64,000 nt of DNA, from the NCBI RefSeq assembly GCF_001424385.1, contig NZ_LMPO01000001.1, positions 375,336-439,335 of the forward strand, in the 5' to 3' direction. A model generated the notes under the pieces. The model saw nothing but the letters and a program-made list of their open reading frames with translations, was not told where the DNA came from and made no database searches. Positions 35,211 to 43,856 of the stretch are shown piece by piece. Origin of the DNA: Curtobacterium sp. Leaf183. GTDB lineage: Bacteria > Actinomycetota > Actinomycetes > Actinomycetales > Microbacteriaceae. Within the stretch, counting starts at the first letter, position 1, and each line of letters begins with the position of its first letter. The translations under genes and the position numbers were made by a program.

Positions 35211-36145
35211 CGGGTGCCTCGCCGTGGGTCGAGGGCGTCACGCAGGGCATCGCCGAGCACGTTGAACGCCAGGGTGATCAGGAACAGCGCGGCACCGGGG
35301 AACACCAGGTACATCGGGTCGGTCTGCACCCACCCGATCGCGTCACCGATGCTGCGGCCCCACGACGGCGTCGGCGGGGTGACGCCGACGGCCAGGAACG
35401 ACAGCGCGGCCTCGGCGCCGATCATCGACGGGATCGAGATCGTCGCGTAGACGGTGATCGTCGCGGCGAGGTTCGGCAGCAGCTGCGTGCGGATGACGTG
35501 CCAGCGCCCGGCGCCGAGTGCGGTCGAGGCCACGACGTAGTTGCGGGTCCGCAGCGACAGCGTCTGCCCACGCACCACGCGGGCGACCGCCGGCCAGCCG
35601 AAGAACCCGATGACCAGGACGACGAGCAGCGGCTTGGGGAACGACGTCGGCACGATCGCCGTCAGCGCGATCATGAAGACCAGCGACGGGAAGCCGAACA
35701 TGACGTCCACCACGCGCGACAGCACGCGGTCGTACCAGCCCCCGAAGAACCCCGTCGTGACACCGACCAGCACGCCGATCACGATCGACATCGCCGTGGC
35801 AGCCAGCCCGATCCCGAGCGAGGTCCGCGCGCCGTAGGTGACGATCGCGAAGAGGTCGCGTCCGGTCAGCGGCTCGACGCCGAACCAGTGGGTGCCGCTC
35901 ACACCGCCGAGCGACCCGCGCGGGGCGCCGAACGAGTTGAGCGCGTTGATGTTGTACCCGTACGGGTCCTGCCCGCTGATCCCGGCGATCACCGGCGCGA
36001 GCACGGCGACGAGCAGGAAGACGACGATGACGACGGCCGAGGCCACGGCCCACCGGTCGCTCCGGACCCGCCGGACGACGGCGCGGAGGCCGGTCGAGCG
36101 AGCGCCCGAGGTCGCGACCGGGCGGTCGACGACGTTCGCCGTCAC
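35207..36145 (-). CDS. Peptide/nickel-type ABC permease (DppC-like)
   Basis: A 312-residue permease with one helix after an N-terminal tail (WAVASAVVIVVFLLVAVLAPVIAG), the external THWFGVEPLTGRDLFAIVTYGARTS motif of DppC subunits, and the loop RTRNYVVASTALGAGRWHVIRTQLLPN. GTG 36145 is chosen because it overlaps the ATPase stop (GTGA); the frame extends nine codons further but without a ribosome site. Pairs with DppB to form the channel. Confidence 0.87.
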   Translation of the reverse strand: MTANVVDRPVATSGARSTGLRAVVRRVRSDRWAVASAVVIVVFLLVAVLAPVIAGISGQDPYGYNINALNSFGAPRGSLGGVSGTHWFGVEPLTGRDLFAIVTYGARTSLGIGLAATAMSIVIGVLVGVTTGFFGGWYDRVLSRVVDVMFGFPSLVFMIALTAIVPTSFPKPLLVVLVIGFFGWPAVARVVRGQTLSLRTRNYVVASTALGAGRWHVIRTQLLPNLAATITVYATISIPSMIGAEAALSFLAVGVTPPTPSWGRSIGDAIGWVQTDPMYLVFPGAALFLITLAFNVLGDALRDALDPRRGTR

Positions 36146-37803
36146 GATGCCACCTCCACGAGTCGGCGCCACGCCTCGCGTCGCGTCGCCTGTCGTACCG
36201 GGTCGGCCACGGGGGCGGCGGCGAGCAGCATGCGGGTGTAGTCCTCCTGCGGGTCATCGAGCACGGTCCGGGTCGCGCCGCGTTCGACGACGCGCCCGTC
36301 CCGCAGCACGATGACGTGGTCTGCGAGCTGCCGGACGACGGCCAGGTCGTGGCTGATCAGCAGCATGCCGAAGCCGAACTCGGCCTGCAGGGTGGACAGC
36401 AGATCGAGCACCGCCGCCTGCACGGTGACGTCGAGGGCCGAGGTCGGCTCGTCGGCGATCACCAGGGCGGGTCGGAGCGCCAGGGCACGAGCGACGGCGA
36501 CGCGCTGCCGCTGGCCGCCGGAGAGCTCATGGGGGAAGCGTTCGGCCCAGGTCGGGTCGAGCTGCACCGCGACGAGCAGGTCGTGCACGCGCGTGGCCCG
36601 CTCCGACGCGGACACCCCGTGCACGAGCAGCGGTTCGGCGATGCTCCAGCCGATGGTCTGGCGCGGGTTCAGGGACGACGCGGGGTCCTGGAACACGATC
36701 CCGACGCGGCTGCGGACCTCGCGCAGTCGACGTCCACGCGCCGTCCGGAGATCGCTGCCGTCGACCTCGACCGATCCGGCGACGACCGGCACCAGACCGG
36801 CGAGCGCTCGCCCGATGGTCGACTTGCCGGAGCCGGACTCCCCCACCAGGCCGAGGGTCTGCCCCGCGTGCAGCGTGAAGTCGATGCCCAAGACGGTCGG
36901 CGCACCGCGCCGGTCGTACCGGACGCTCACGTCGCGCACCTGGGCGACGACCGGACGGGAGGCCCGACTCGCGTCCGCCGCGCCCGCTGCGGACTGCGCC
37001 GACGGGGCGGGGTCGACCCCGTCCTCCAGTCCGGGCACGGCTGCCAGCAGGGCGCGCGTGTACGCGGCCTGCGGCGCACGGAACAGCGCGTCCACCGCGC
37101 CGTGCTCGACGGGCTCGCCGCGGCGCATCACCAGGACCTCGTCGGCGACGTCGGCCACCACACCCATGTCGTGGGTGATGAGCAGCACGGCCAGGTCCCG
37201 CTCGCGACAGAGGTCCCGCAACAGGTCGAGGATCCCGGCCTGCACCGTGACGTCGAGCGCGGTGGTCGGCTCGTCGGCGATCAGTGCGACGGGGTCACCG
37301 GCGAGCGCCATCGCGATCATCGCGCGCTGCAGCTGTCCGCCGGAGAGCTCGTGCGGGAACGCGCGGCGGATGCGGTCCGGGTCGGACAGGCCGGCCGAGC
37401 GCAGCAGCTCGTCGATCCGGGCGGAGACCCCCGCGCGGTCGAGGCCTCGGGGGTGTGCTCGCACCGCCTCGGCGATCTGCGTCCCGATGGACAGCACGGG
37501 CGTGAACGAGTTCATCGGCTCTTGGAACACGACGCCAATGCCAGCGCCGCGAACGGCACGCAGCTGCTCGGTCGGTGCGCCGACGAGCTCGTCACCACGG
37601 AACCGGACGCTGCCCGACACGCGCGCCTGTGGCGGCAGGAGCCCGAGCACGCTCATGGCGCTGACGGACTTGCCCGACCCGGACTCACCGACCAGGGCGA
37701 GCACCCGTCCGGGCGTCAGCGAGAAGGAGACGTCACGGACGACGGGCTCCGCGTCGCCGAACGCGACGTGGAGCCCCTCGACCTGCAGGATCGGATCGGT
37801 CAC
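36142..37803 (-). CDS. Fused dual ATP-binding protein of the peptide importer (DppD-DppF)
   Basis: A 553-residue protein holding two complete ATPases. The first (about 1-260) has Walker A GESGSGKSVS, signature LSGGQLQRAMIAMAL and the DppD C-terminal FRAPQAAYTRALLAAVPG. The second (about 290-545) has GESGSGKSTIGR, LSGGQRQRVAVARAL and DDPQEDYTRMLLAAAP. In many bacteria these are separate genes; here a Ser/Ala linker of about 25 residues joins them, ensuring 1:1 stoichiometry. GTG 37803 overlaps the SBP stop. The importer's peptide or other substrate is not evident. Confidence 0.9.
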   Translation of the reverse strand: MTDPILQVEGLHVAFGDAEPVVRDVSFSLTPGRVLALVGESGSGKSVSAMSVLGLLPPQARVSGSVRFRGDELVGAPTEQLRAVRGAGIGVVFQEPMNSFTPVLSIGTQIAEAVRAHPRGLDRAGVSARIDELLRSAGLSDPDRIRRAFPHELSGGQLQRAMIAMALAGDPVALIADEPTTALDVTVQAGILDLLRDLCRERDLAVLLITHDMGVVADVADEVLVMRRGEPVEHGAVDALFRAPQAAYTRALLAAVPGLEDGVDPAPSAQSAAGAADASRASRPVVAQVRDVSVRYDRRGAPTVLGIDFTLHAGQTLGLVGESGSGKSTIGRALAGLVPVVAGSVEVDGSDLRTARGRRLREVRSRVGIVFQDPASSLNPRQTIGWSIAEPLLVHGVSASERATRVHDLLVAVQLDPTWAERFPHELSGGQRQRVAVARALALRPALVIADEPTSALDVTVQAAVLDLLSTLQAEFGFGMLLISHDLAVVRQLADHVIVLRDGRVVERGATRTVLDDPQEDYTRMLLAAAPVADPVRQATRREAWRRLVEVAS

Positions 37804-39467
37804 TTGGCGAGCGACACCGTGAGGTAGTTCGGGTACGCCGGGAAGTCCGCGATCCGGAAGTTCTCGACGTTCGAGCCGGCCAGGAACGACTGCTTGGCGT
37901 AGATCAGCGGGACGACGGGGGCGTCCTCCATGATCTTCTTGTCCGCCTGCGCCCAGAGCTTCTGCGCGTCACTCTGGTCGACCGTGCTGGTCGCCTTCGC
38001 GATGAGCGCGTCGACGTCGGGGTTGCTGTACTTCGAGATGTTGTACCCGCCGCCGCCGATCTGCGACGAGGCGTAGAGCGGCTGCAGGTTCGCGTTCGCG
38101 CTCGGGAAGTCGGGCTGCCAGCTCGAGAGCGACAGGTCGAAGTCGGTGCCGTTCGTCGTGGCCTGGGTGAAGGAGTCGTAGTCGAGCGGCTTGAGCGTCA
38201 CCGTGATGCCGGCGCGCTTGAGCCCGGACTGCAGCGCCTGGGCCTGCGCCAGGTAGGTCGGGTCGTTCTGGGTGACCAGCGTGAGCTTGAGGTCGGTCGC
38301 CCCGGCCTCCTTGAGCAGCTGCTTGGCCTTGGCGACGTCACCGGACGCACCCGGCTCGTACAGGTCGTAGCTCTGGCGCCCGGCGATCCCCGGCGTGATG
38401 AGCGTCGACGCGTACGACCCGGCGAGCGCGCCGCCCGCCGCGATGCGGAAGGACTTGCGGTCGACCGCGTACTGCAGTGCCTGGCGGACCTTGAGGTCCT
38501 TCAGCTGGCCACGCTGCGTGTTGATCGCCATGTAGGTGATCGGACCGGCCTTGGAGGTGGCCAGACGGTCCTGCGCGGCGGGGTTCAAGCGCACCTGGTT
38601 GAGCTCGGCGGCACCGAGGTAGATCGCACCGAAGGAGTTCTTGGCGTCGCCGTTGTCGGCGATCAGGCTCTGCGTGATGGTGGAGGCGTCCTGGCCCTCC
38701 TTGAACACGATCTTCGACGGGCCGGCGGTGCGGACGGAGTCGGTCTTCGCGCTCCACTCCTTGTTGCGGACGAGCGTGACCTGCGAACCCTGGGTGTTGG
38801 ACTCGATCTGGTACGGGCCGCTCGCGACCGGCTTGGCGTCGTACGCGCCGGTGTCGGTGCCCTCGCCCTCCGGGACCGGCGTGAACGCCGGCATCGAGGC
38901 GAGCCACGGCCAGTCACCGTAGGGCGCGTTGAGCTTGAAGACGATCGTGGAGTCGTTCGGGGTCTCGATGCTGTCGAGGGTCTTGCCCTCGAACGGCCCC
39001 GTGTACGTGTCGCCGCCGACGAGCAGCGACTTGTGGTAGCTCAGACCACCGGTCAGGGTCGGCGCGAACGAGCGCTCGATGCCCCACTTGATGTCCTTGG
39101 TGGTGATCGCCGAGCCGTCCTGGAACTTCAGCCCCTGCTTCAGGTGGTAGGTCCAGGTCTTGCCGCCGTCGCTCGAGTCGCCGGTGTTGGTCGCCAGGTC
39201 CGGCACGACCTTGGCGGTCTTGCCCGGCTCGACGCTCCACGTGGTCAGGCGTCGAGCGACCAGGCCCATCGACGTGATGCCGAGGCTCTGGCTGGTGGCC
39301 GGGTCGAAGTGCAGCGCGGTCTGGGGCGTGAGGATGTCGAGCGTGCCGCCCTTGCTGGTGCCGGCCGAGGCGTCGTCCGAGGCACCGCCGCCCGAGCAGC
39401 CGGTCAGGACCAGGGCTGCGGCTGCGGCGACTGCCGCGGTGATGGTCAGGCGCTTCGGGCGTCTCAT
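37800..39467 (-). CDS. Peptide/oligo-type ABC substrate-binding lipoprotein (SBP family 5)
   Basis: A 555-residue family-5 solute-binding protein, first gene of the importer operon. The signal peptide ends in lipobox LTGC (ALVLTGCSGGG). Body motifs (FDPATSQSLGITSMGLVARRLTTW, GKTWTYHLKQGLKFQDGSAITTKDIKWGIERSF) are those of DppA/OppA-like proteins, which bind peptides, nickel-chelates or plant opines/oligosaccharides. The ATG at 39467 has GAGGAG nine bases upstream. The actual ligand is unknown. Confidence 0.88.
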   Translation of the reverse strand: MRRPKRLTITAAVAAAAALVLTGCSGGGASDDASAGTSKGGTLDILTPQTALHFDPATSQSLGITSMGLVARRLTTWSVEPGKTAKVVPDLATNTGDSSDGGKTWTYHLKQGLKFQDGSAITTKDIKWGIERSFAPTLTGGLSYHKSLLVGGDTYTGPFEGKTLDSIETPNDSTIVFKLNAPYGDWPWLASMPAFTPVPEGEGTDTGAYDAKPVASGPYQIESNTQGSQVTLVRNKEWSAKTDSVRTAGPSKIVFKEGQDASTITQSLIADNGDAKNSFGAIYLGAAELNQVRLNPAAQDRLATSKAGPITYMAINTQRGQLKDLKVRQALQYAVDRKSFRIAAGGALAGSYASTLITPGIAGRQSYDLYEPGASGDVAKAKQLLKEAGATDLKLTLVTQNDPTYLAQAQALQSGLKRAGITVTLKPLDYDSFTQATTNGTDFDLSLSSWQPDFPSANANLQPLYASSQIGGGGYNISKYSNPDVDALIAKATSTVDQSDAQKLWAQADKKIMEDAPVVPLIYAKQSFLAGSNVENFRIADFPAYPNYLTVSLAK

Positions 39468-39572
39468 GACGGGGCTGCTCCTCGTGGGGGTGGTTGCTGC
39501 GGTACCGGCGGCGATGTGACCGCCGCGGCGGCGTCCATCCTGGCACCGCGCACTCGGGGCGGCATGCACGGG

Positions 39573-39608
39573 ATGACGCACGACGAAACAATCCAAGCCG
39601 TGCGTCAT
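39573..39608. promoter_or_regulatory. Inverted repeat upstream of the peptide importer operon
   Basis: Perfect 10-base arms ATGACGCACG (39573-39582) and CGTGCGTCAT (39599-39608) surround a 16-base AT-richer spacer, in the 195-base gap between the heptad-repeat gene and the SBP gene. It is placed about 105 bases upstream of the SBP start and could be a regulator site or a terminator for the upstream gene. Confidence 0.5.
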
Positions 39609-39662
39609 CGCCGCCATTCCCGATCGGCAGTCCACACCCGCCGAGGTCCTCCCCCGCCGGGG

Positions 39663-40526
39663 TCAGCGGTCGAAGAGGCCGCCGAGGAAGTCGTTGCCGA
39701 GGTTCGACGCCTGCTCACCGAGGCCCGACGCCTGTTCGCCGAGCCCGGAGACCTGCTCGCCCAGACCCGACGCCTGTTCGCCGAGGCCCGAGACGTGCTC
39801 GCCGAGCCCACCGCCGAGGTCGGCCAAGCCGACGTCGCCGATCCCCGACGCGATCCCCTCGAAGTCGATCCCGAGGTCGGCGGCACCCGCCAGCACCGGT
39901 CCGGCGGCCGCGCTCATGACCGCTCCACCGGCGACCGCGACCGCGACGCCGCCGATCGCCATCGCTCCGGCGCCGACAGCGGCCCCACCCAGGACGCGGC
40001 GGGCCATGCCGGGACGGGCGACCTCGCCGCGGGTCATCGCGCGAGCCATCCCCGCCGCCGAGGCGTCCGCGGGCCGGGCGTGCGGCGGGAGCTCGGTGTT
40101 CATGCGCTGGAGCACCGCGTGCCGCTGCTCGGGCGTGAGCCGCGCGAAGGCGTCGTGGTGGACCTGCTCCAGCTGGTCGGGGGACGCTGTGCGCAGCAGG
40201 TAGTCGTACTTCGCGAGGGCCACCTTGTCCGCGTCAGCGGCCCCGCGCTGCGGCTGAGCGGGCTGCTGCGGCCGAGCGGGCTGCTGCGGCCGGCTCTGCT
40301 GCTCGCCGTGCTGCTGCGGCTGGCCGTGTTGCTGCGGGGGCCGCTGCGGCTGGGTCCGGTCGTCCCCGGTCAGCTTGTCGGCGGCGGTCCGCACCATGTC
40401 ACGCCAGTCGTTCCCGCCCTGCGACGACTGCCCGTGACCCGCGGCGGTGTTCCCCTGACCGCGCTGCTGCATCTGCTTGGAGATGACCTTCGAGGCCATG
40501 CCGATGAATCGAGAGAGGTTTGCCAT
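39663..40526 (-). CDS. Heptad-repeat protein of unknown function
   Basis: A 287-residue protein. The first 70 residues are amphipathic and Gln/Gly-rich; 70-100 is a Pro/Gln-rich linker (QPQRPPQQHGQPQQHG). Residues 100-150 (KVALAKYDYLLRTASPDQLEQVHHDAFARLTPEQR) form a small conserved helical domain. An Ala/Gly/Val hydrophobic stretch (about 180-215) could insert in membrane. The C-terminus carries six units of the 7-residue LGEQASG type (GLGEHVSG, GLGEQASG, GLGEQVSG and so on), suggesting a coiled or amphipathic helix. Proteins with the middle domain occur in Microbacteriaceae, sometimes mislabelled as cation-transporting ATPases. Function unknown. Confidence 0.7.
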   Translation of the reverse strand: MANLSRFIGMASKVISKQMQQRGQGNTAAGHGQSSQGGNDWRDMVRTAADKLTGDDRTQPQRPPQQHGQPQQHGEQQSRPQQPARPQQPAQPQRGAADADKVALAKYDYLLRTASPDQLEQVHHDAFARLTPEQRHAVLQRMNTELPPHARPADASAAGMARAMTRGEVARPGMARRVLGGAAVGAGAMAIGGVAVAVAGGAVMSAAAGPVLAGAADLGIDFEGIASGIGDVGLADLGGGLGEHVSGLGEQASGLGEQVSGLGEQASGLGEQASNLGNDFLGGLFDR

Positions 40527-40645
40527 GAACCGACCTTTGCGTCCGCACATGTGCGCTCTCAGCATCCCGGCAGTACAGCGCCCCCGGAACGCATCCCGAT
40601 CTGCTGGGAGCCCAACCAGAACATCAGTATCGGTAGGCTGGTCAC

Positions 40646-40782
40646 GGGGCCGCGTCACCACCGGAACGCGGCCCCAGGGCGAACGAGTGAAGCCCGGAAC
40701 TGCGCAAACAGTTCCGGGCTTCGGTTCGCTCTCCGAGTGGAGAGCCAGGGGAAAACAGACTTCCCCGAGTCGAACACTCGGG
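40646..40782. other. Cluster of five adjacent stem-loops
   Basis: In the 341-base gap 40527-40867. Arms: GGGGCCGCGT (40646-40655/40666-40675), a perfect 14-bp GAAGCCCGGAACTG hairpin (40689-40702/40709-40722), GCTCTCC (40728-40734/40739-40745), GGGGAA (40748-40753/40761-40766), CCCGAGT (40764-40770/40776-40782). The 14-bp one is a good terminator. The whole may be a structured RNA, or decayed tRNA-like sequence, as a TTCGA-type loop sits in the last hairpin. The rest of the gap shows no motif. Confidence 0.55.
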
Positions 40783-40867
40783 AGTCAGTGTAGCTGAGCT
40801 CGCTCGGCTCCACACCCCTGGCCGACTGCTCCTCGTGTCCGCCGGTGACGACACCAGGAGGTACTCG

Positions 40868-40981
40868 ATGTCCCACGACGACGAGCGCCGGCCCAGGCGT
40901 CAGGTCCCGTGGCTGGGGATCGCGAGCTTGCTCGTGACCGTCGCTCGGTTCCTGCACGACCTGTACCGCAGAGGCCAGTGA
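40868..40981 (+). CDS. Small protein, 37 residues
   Basis: ATG 40868 is preceded by AGGAGG with a six-base spacing, the best ribosome site in this neighbourhood. The product reads MSHDDERRPRRQVPWLGI then a hydrophobic/amphipathic segment (ASLLVTVARFLHDLYRRGQ) and ends in a TGA. It is too short for standard gene callers. A charged head followed by a hydrophobic helix suggests a small membrane-associated peptide. No homologue is recalled. Confidence 0.6.
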   Translation: MSHDDERRPRRQVPWLGIASLLVTVARFLHDLYRRGQ

Positions 40982-41026
40982 CCAGAGCGGTCGCGCCGCA
41001 GCCGGCGGCGCGACCGCTCCTCGTCG

Positions 41027-42325
41027 TCAGGACAGCACGCGCTCCAGGAACGGGTTGCGGAACCGCCCCGTCGGGTCGAGGTCGCGAGCGAGCGCAGCGA
41101 ACGCCGCCAGGTGCGGGAAGGCCTCGTGCAGCCGGGACGGAGTCGCCGCGGAGACCTTCCCCCAGTGCGGCCGGGGGTCGAACGGCGCCAGGGCCTCCTC
41201 GATCTGCTCGACCGCCGCTGCGACCGCCGACACGTCCCGCCGGAAGGTGAAGTGCAGCCCGACCGACTGCCGCTCGGACGAGGGCGCCAGCCACGCAGTG
41301 TCGGGCGCGACCGTGCGGAACTCGGCCGCGATCAGGATCGGCGCGAACAGGTCGCGGAGCGGCAGGAGCGCCTGGATCGCCGCGACGGCCGACGCCGCCG
41401 GGACGAGGTACTCCGCCTGGATCTCCGCCCCGGTCGACGGCGAGAAGGACGACCGGAAGTGCGGCAGCCGCTCGGACCACGGCCCGGGGACGCCGCCCTG
41501 CTCGGTGACCCCGGCGGTGTCGTTCTCCCCCGGGTGCACGGGACCGGTGGCGCGACGGGCCCCGAGCGCGACCAGGTCCATCGACGGTGCGGGCTCGTCC
41601 ACGCGGTGCTTCGTCCAGACCTGCCGGGCACCGCGGTCGTCGAACGCGGTGAACATCGACACCGAGTACGCGTCAGCCATCACCGCGTCGAAGTGCTCGA
41701 GGACGGCGTCCCACGGCAGGTCGAGGTGGACGGTGGTGGCCACCTGGAACGAGGGCTCGATCGCGAGCTCGACCGCGGTGACGACCCCGAGCGCCCCGAG
41801 GGCGACCCGGTGCGCGTCGAGGTCACCCGCGGAACCGGAGCCGGTGCCGGAGCCGGAGCCGGAGCCGTCCGAGGTGACCTGCACGAGCGAGCCGTCGGCC
41901 CGCACGACGTCGAGCCCGACGACCGCCTGCGCCAGCGAGGGGTTCCGGACACCGGACCCGTGCGTGCCGGTGGCGACCGCACCTGCCGTGGAGATGTGGG
42001 GCAGGGACGCGAGGTTCCCGAGTGCCCAGCCACGGGCCTCCAGTCCGGCGGCCACCTGCGCATGCGTCATCCCGGCCGCCACCCGGACCACCCGACGTGC
42101 CCTGTCGATCTCGAGGACCGGCGGCAGGTCGGTGAGCGTGACCTGGACGGCCTCGGTGTCGGCGATGTCGTTGAACGAGTGCGTCGACCCGAGCGCCGTC
42201 AGGCGCGGCGTCGACGCGACGAGCTCCTGCACCGCCGCGACCGACGACGGGCGCTCCAGGGCGGCCGCCCGGTAGGTCAGGTTGCCGGCCCAGTTGGTGC
42301 GCTGCGTCGCGGTCACGTCGGTCAT
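41027..42325 (-). CDS. FAD-linked alditol/aldonolactone oxidase-like protein
   Basis: A 432-residue flavoprotein with a PCMH-type FAD domain (about 20-200). GSTHSFNDIAD holds His49, matching the covalently flavinylated His of bacterial alditol oxidase (AldO). The C-terminal half is the D-arabinono-1,4-lactone-oxidase-type domain with PHWGKVSA near residue 390. No signal peptide. The enzyme likely oxidises polyols or aldonolactones with oxygen as acceptor, producing peroxide. A (Gly-Ser)n run near residue 155 (GSGSGSGTGSGSAG) is an odd insertion. It sits directly downstream of araA in the same direction, 11 bases away, so it may be part of the arabinose operon. Confidence 0.82.
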   Translation of the reverse strand: MTDVTATQRTNWAGNLTYRAAALERPSSVAAVQELVASTPRLTALGSTHSFNDIADTEAVQVTLTDLPPVLEIDRARRVVRVAAGMTHAQVAAGLEARGWALGNLASLPHISTAGAVATGTHGSGVRNPSLAQAVVGLDVVRADGSLVQVTSDGSGSGSGTGSGSAGDLDAHRVALGALGVVTAVELAIEPSFQVATTVHLDLPWDAVLEHFDAVMADAYSVSMFTAFDDRGARQVWTKHRVDEPAPSMDLVALGARRATGPVHPGENDTAGVTEQGGVPGPWSERLPHFRSSFSPSTGAEIQAEYLVPAASAVAAIQALLPLRDLFAPILIAAEFRTVAPDTAWLAPSSERQSVGLHFTFRRDVSAVAAAVEQIEEALAPFDPRPHWGKVSAATPSRLHEAFPHLAAFAALARDLDPTGRFRNPFLERVLS

Positions 42326-42335
42326 CGTCCGGTCC

Positions 42336-43856
42336 TCAGAACCCGCGGTCGAGACGGTGCCAGGTCTGCTGCCCGCGCACCTCGTCGCGGAAGCCCCGCG
42401 AGGTCGTGTGCTCGTCGATGACCAGGAACTCGGTCCCGAGCATCGTGGCGAGGTCCTCGACCACCTGCAGTCCGACCGCCGTCGTCATGACGGTGTGGTG
42501 GGCGGCGCCGGCCGTGAGCCAGGCCGCGGCAGCGACGGGGAACGACGGCCGCGGCTCCCAGACCGCACGGCCGACGGGGAGCTTCGGCAGCGCCTCGGTC
42601 GGCGGCACGACGTCGACGACGTTCGCGGTCAGGCGGAACCCGTCGCGGGTGTCGGAGAGCGCGACCACCACGGCCTCGCCGGAGTCGGCGGTGAAGACCA
42701 GGCGCACCGGGTCGTCCTTGCCGCCGATGCCGAGCGGGTGGATCTCGAGCGTGGGCGTTGCGCTGGTGAGCGTCGGCGAGACCTCGAGCATGTGGGCGCC
42801 GAGGATCTTCTCGGCACCGGGCGTGAGGTCGTACGTGTAGTCCTCCATGAGCGACGCCCCGCCGGGGAGCCCCGCGCCGGCGACGTTCATCGCGCGGACG
42901 AGCACGGCGGTCTTCCAGTCGCCCTCGGCCCCGAAGCCGTAGCCGTCGGCCATCAGGCGCTGCACGGCCAGCCCGGGCAGCTGCTTGAGCGCGCCGAGGT
43001 CCTCGAAGTTCGTGGTGAAGGCGGCGGAGTCGTTCTGCTCCAGGAGCGCACGGAGCCCGAGCTCGATCGCGGCACCGTCGCGGAGCGCGCCGTGTCGGTC
43101 GCCACCGTCGCGGCGCAACGACGGGTCCACGTCGTAGTCGCGTTCGTACGTGGCGACGAGTGCGTCGACCTGGTCATCGGTGGCGGCCGCAACGGCCTCG
43201 GCCAGCTCGTTCACCGCCCAGGTGTTGACCTGCACGCCGAGCTCGATCTCGGCCTCGGTCTTGTCGCCCTCGGTGACGGCGACGTAGCGCATGTTGTCGC
43301 CGAAGCGCGTCAGCTTGAGCGACCGGATCGCGGCGGCCCCGGCGGCGGCACGGCTCCAGTTCGCGACACGCTGCTGCACGCGCTCGTCGGAGACGTGACC
43401 GATCGCGGTCGCGTGGCGGACACCCATGCGGGCCAGGGCGTACCCGAACTCGCGGTCACCGTGCGCGGCCTGGTTGAGGTTCATGAAGTCGAAGTCGATG
43501 TCCGCCCACGGCAGCACGACGTTCGCCTGCGTGTGCAGGTGCAGCAGCGGCTTGGTCAGCGCGTTGAGGCCGCCGATCCACATCTTCGCGGGGCTGAAGG
43601 TGTGCATCCAGGCCGTGACGCCGATCACCTTGTCGTCGGCGCTGGCCTCGATGAGCGCGCGGCGGATGCCGTCGGCGTCCTTGAGGACGGGCTTCCACAC
43701 CAGCGTCACCGGCACGTGGGGCGCCAGCTCGGCGTGCACGGCGCGGCTCTGCTCCTCGACCTGGCGCAGGGTCTCCTCGCCGTACAGGCCCTGGGACCCG
43801 GTGAGGAACCAGATCTCGTAGCTGTCGAGCGTTGCTTGCGGGTCCACCTGCGTCAT
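42336..43856 (-). CDS. araA: L-arabinose isomerase
   Basis: A 506-residue cytoplasmic isomerase converting L-arabinose to L-ribulose. Family marks are [61 protein letters not shown] and a C-terminal [15 protein letters not shown]. Metal-binding Glu/His residues of the active site are in EDYTYDL and IHPLGIGGK contexts. ATG 43856 overlaps the araD stop (ATGA). It is last of the tight araB-araD-araA block. Confidence 0.92.
   Translation of the reverse strand: MTQVDPQATLDSYEIWFLTGSQGLYGEETLRQVEEQSRAVHAELAPHVPVTLVWKPVLKDADGIRRALIEASADDKVIGVTAWMHTFSPAKMWIGGLNALTKPLLHLHTQANVVLPWADIDFDFMNLNQAAHGDREFGYALARMGVRHATAIGHVSDERVQQRVANWSRAAAGAAAIRSLKLTRFGDNMRYVAVTEGDKTEAEIELGVQVNTWAVNELAEAVAAATDDQVDALVATYERDYDVDPSLRRDGGDRHGALRDGAAIELGLRALLEQNDSAAFTTNFEDLGALKQLPGLAVQRLMADGYGFGAEGDWKTAVLVRAMNVAGAGLPGGASLMEDYTYDLTPGAEKILGAHMLEVSPTLTSATPTLEIHPLGIGGKDDPVRLVFTADSGEAVVVALSDTRDGFRLTANVVDVVPPTEALPKLPVGRAVWEPRPSFPVAAAAWLTAGAAHHTVMTTAVGLQVVEDLATMLGTEFLVIDEHTTSRGFRDEVRGQQTWHRLDRGF

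Noticed and set aside
40741..40800. Possible tRNA on the minus strand (TTCGA loop hairpin and a GCTCAGCT-like D-arm)
   Set aside because: The T-arm-like and D-arm-like pieces are only about 20 bases apart, with no room for an anticodon arm, and no acceptor stem pairs. At best a decayed remnant.
41850..41880. Frameshift or assembly error in the oxidase gene at the Gly-Ser run
   Set aside because: The frame is continuous on both sides and family motifs resume after the run, so it reads as an in-frame low-complexity insertion.
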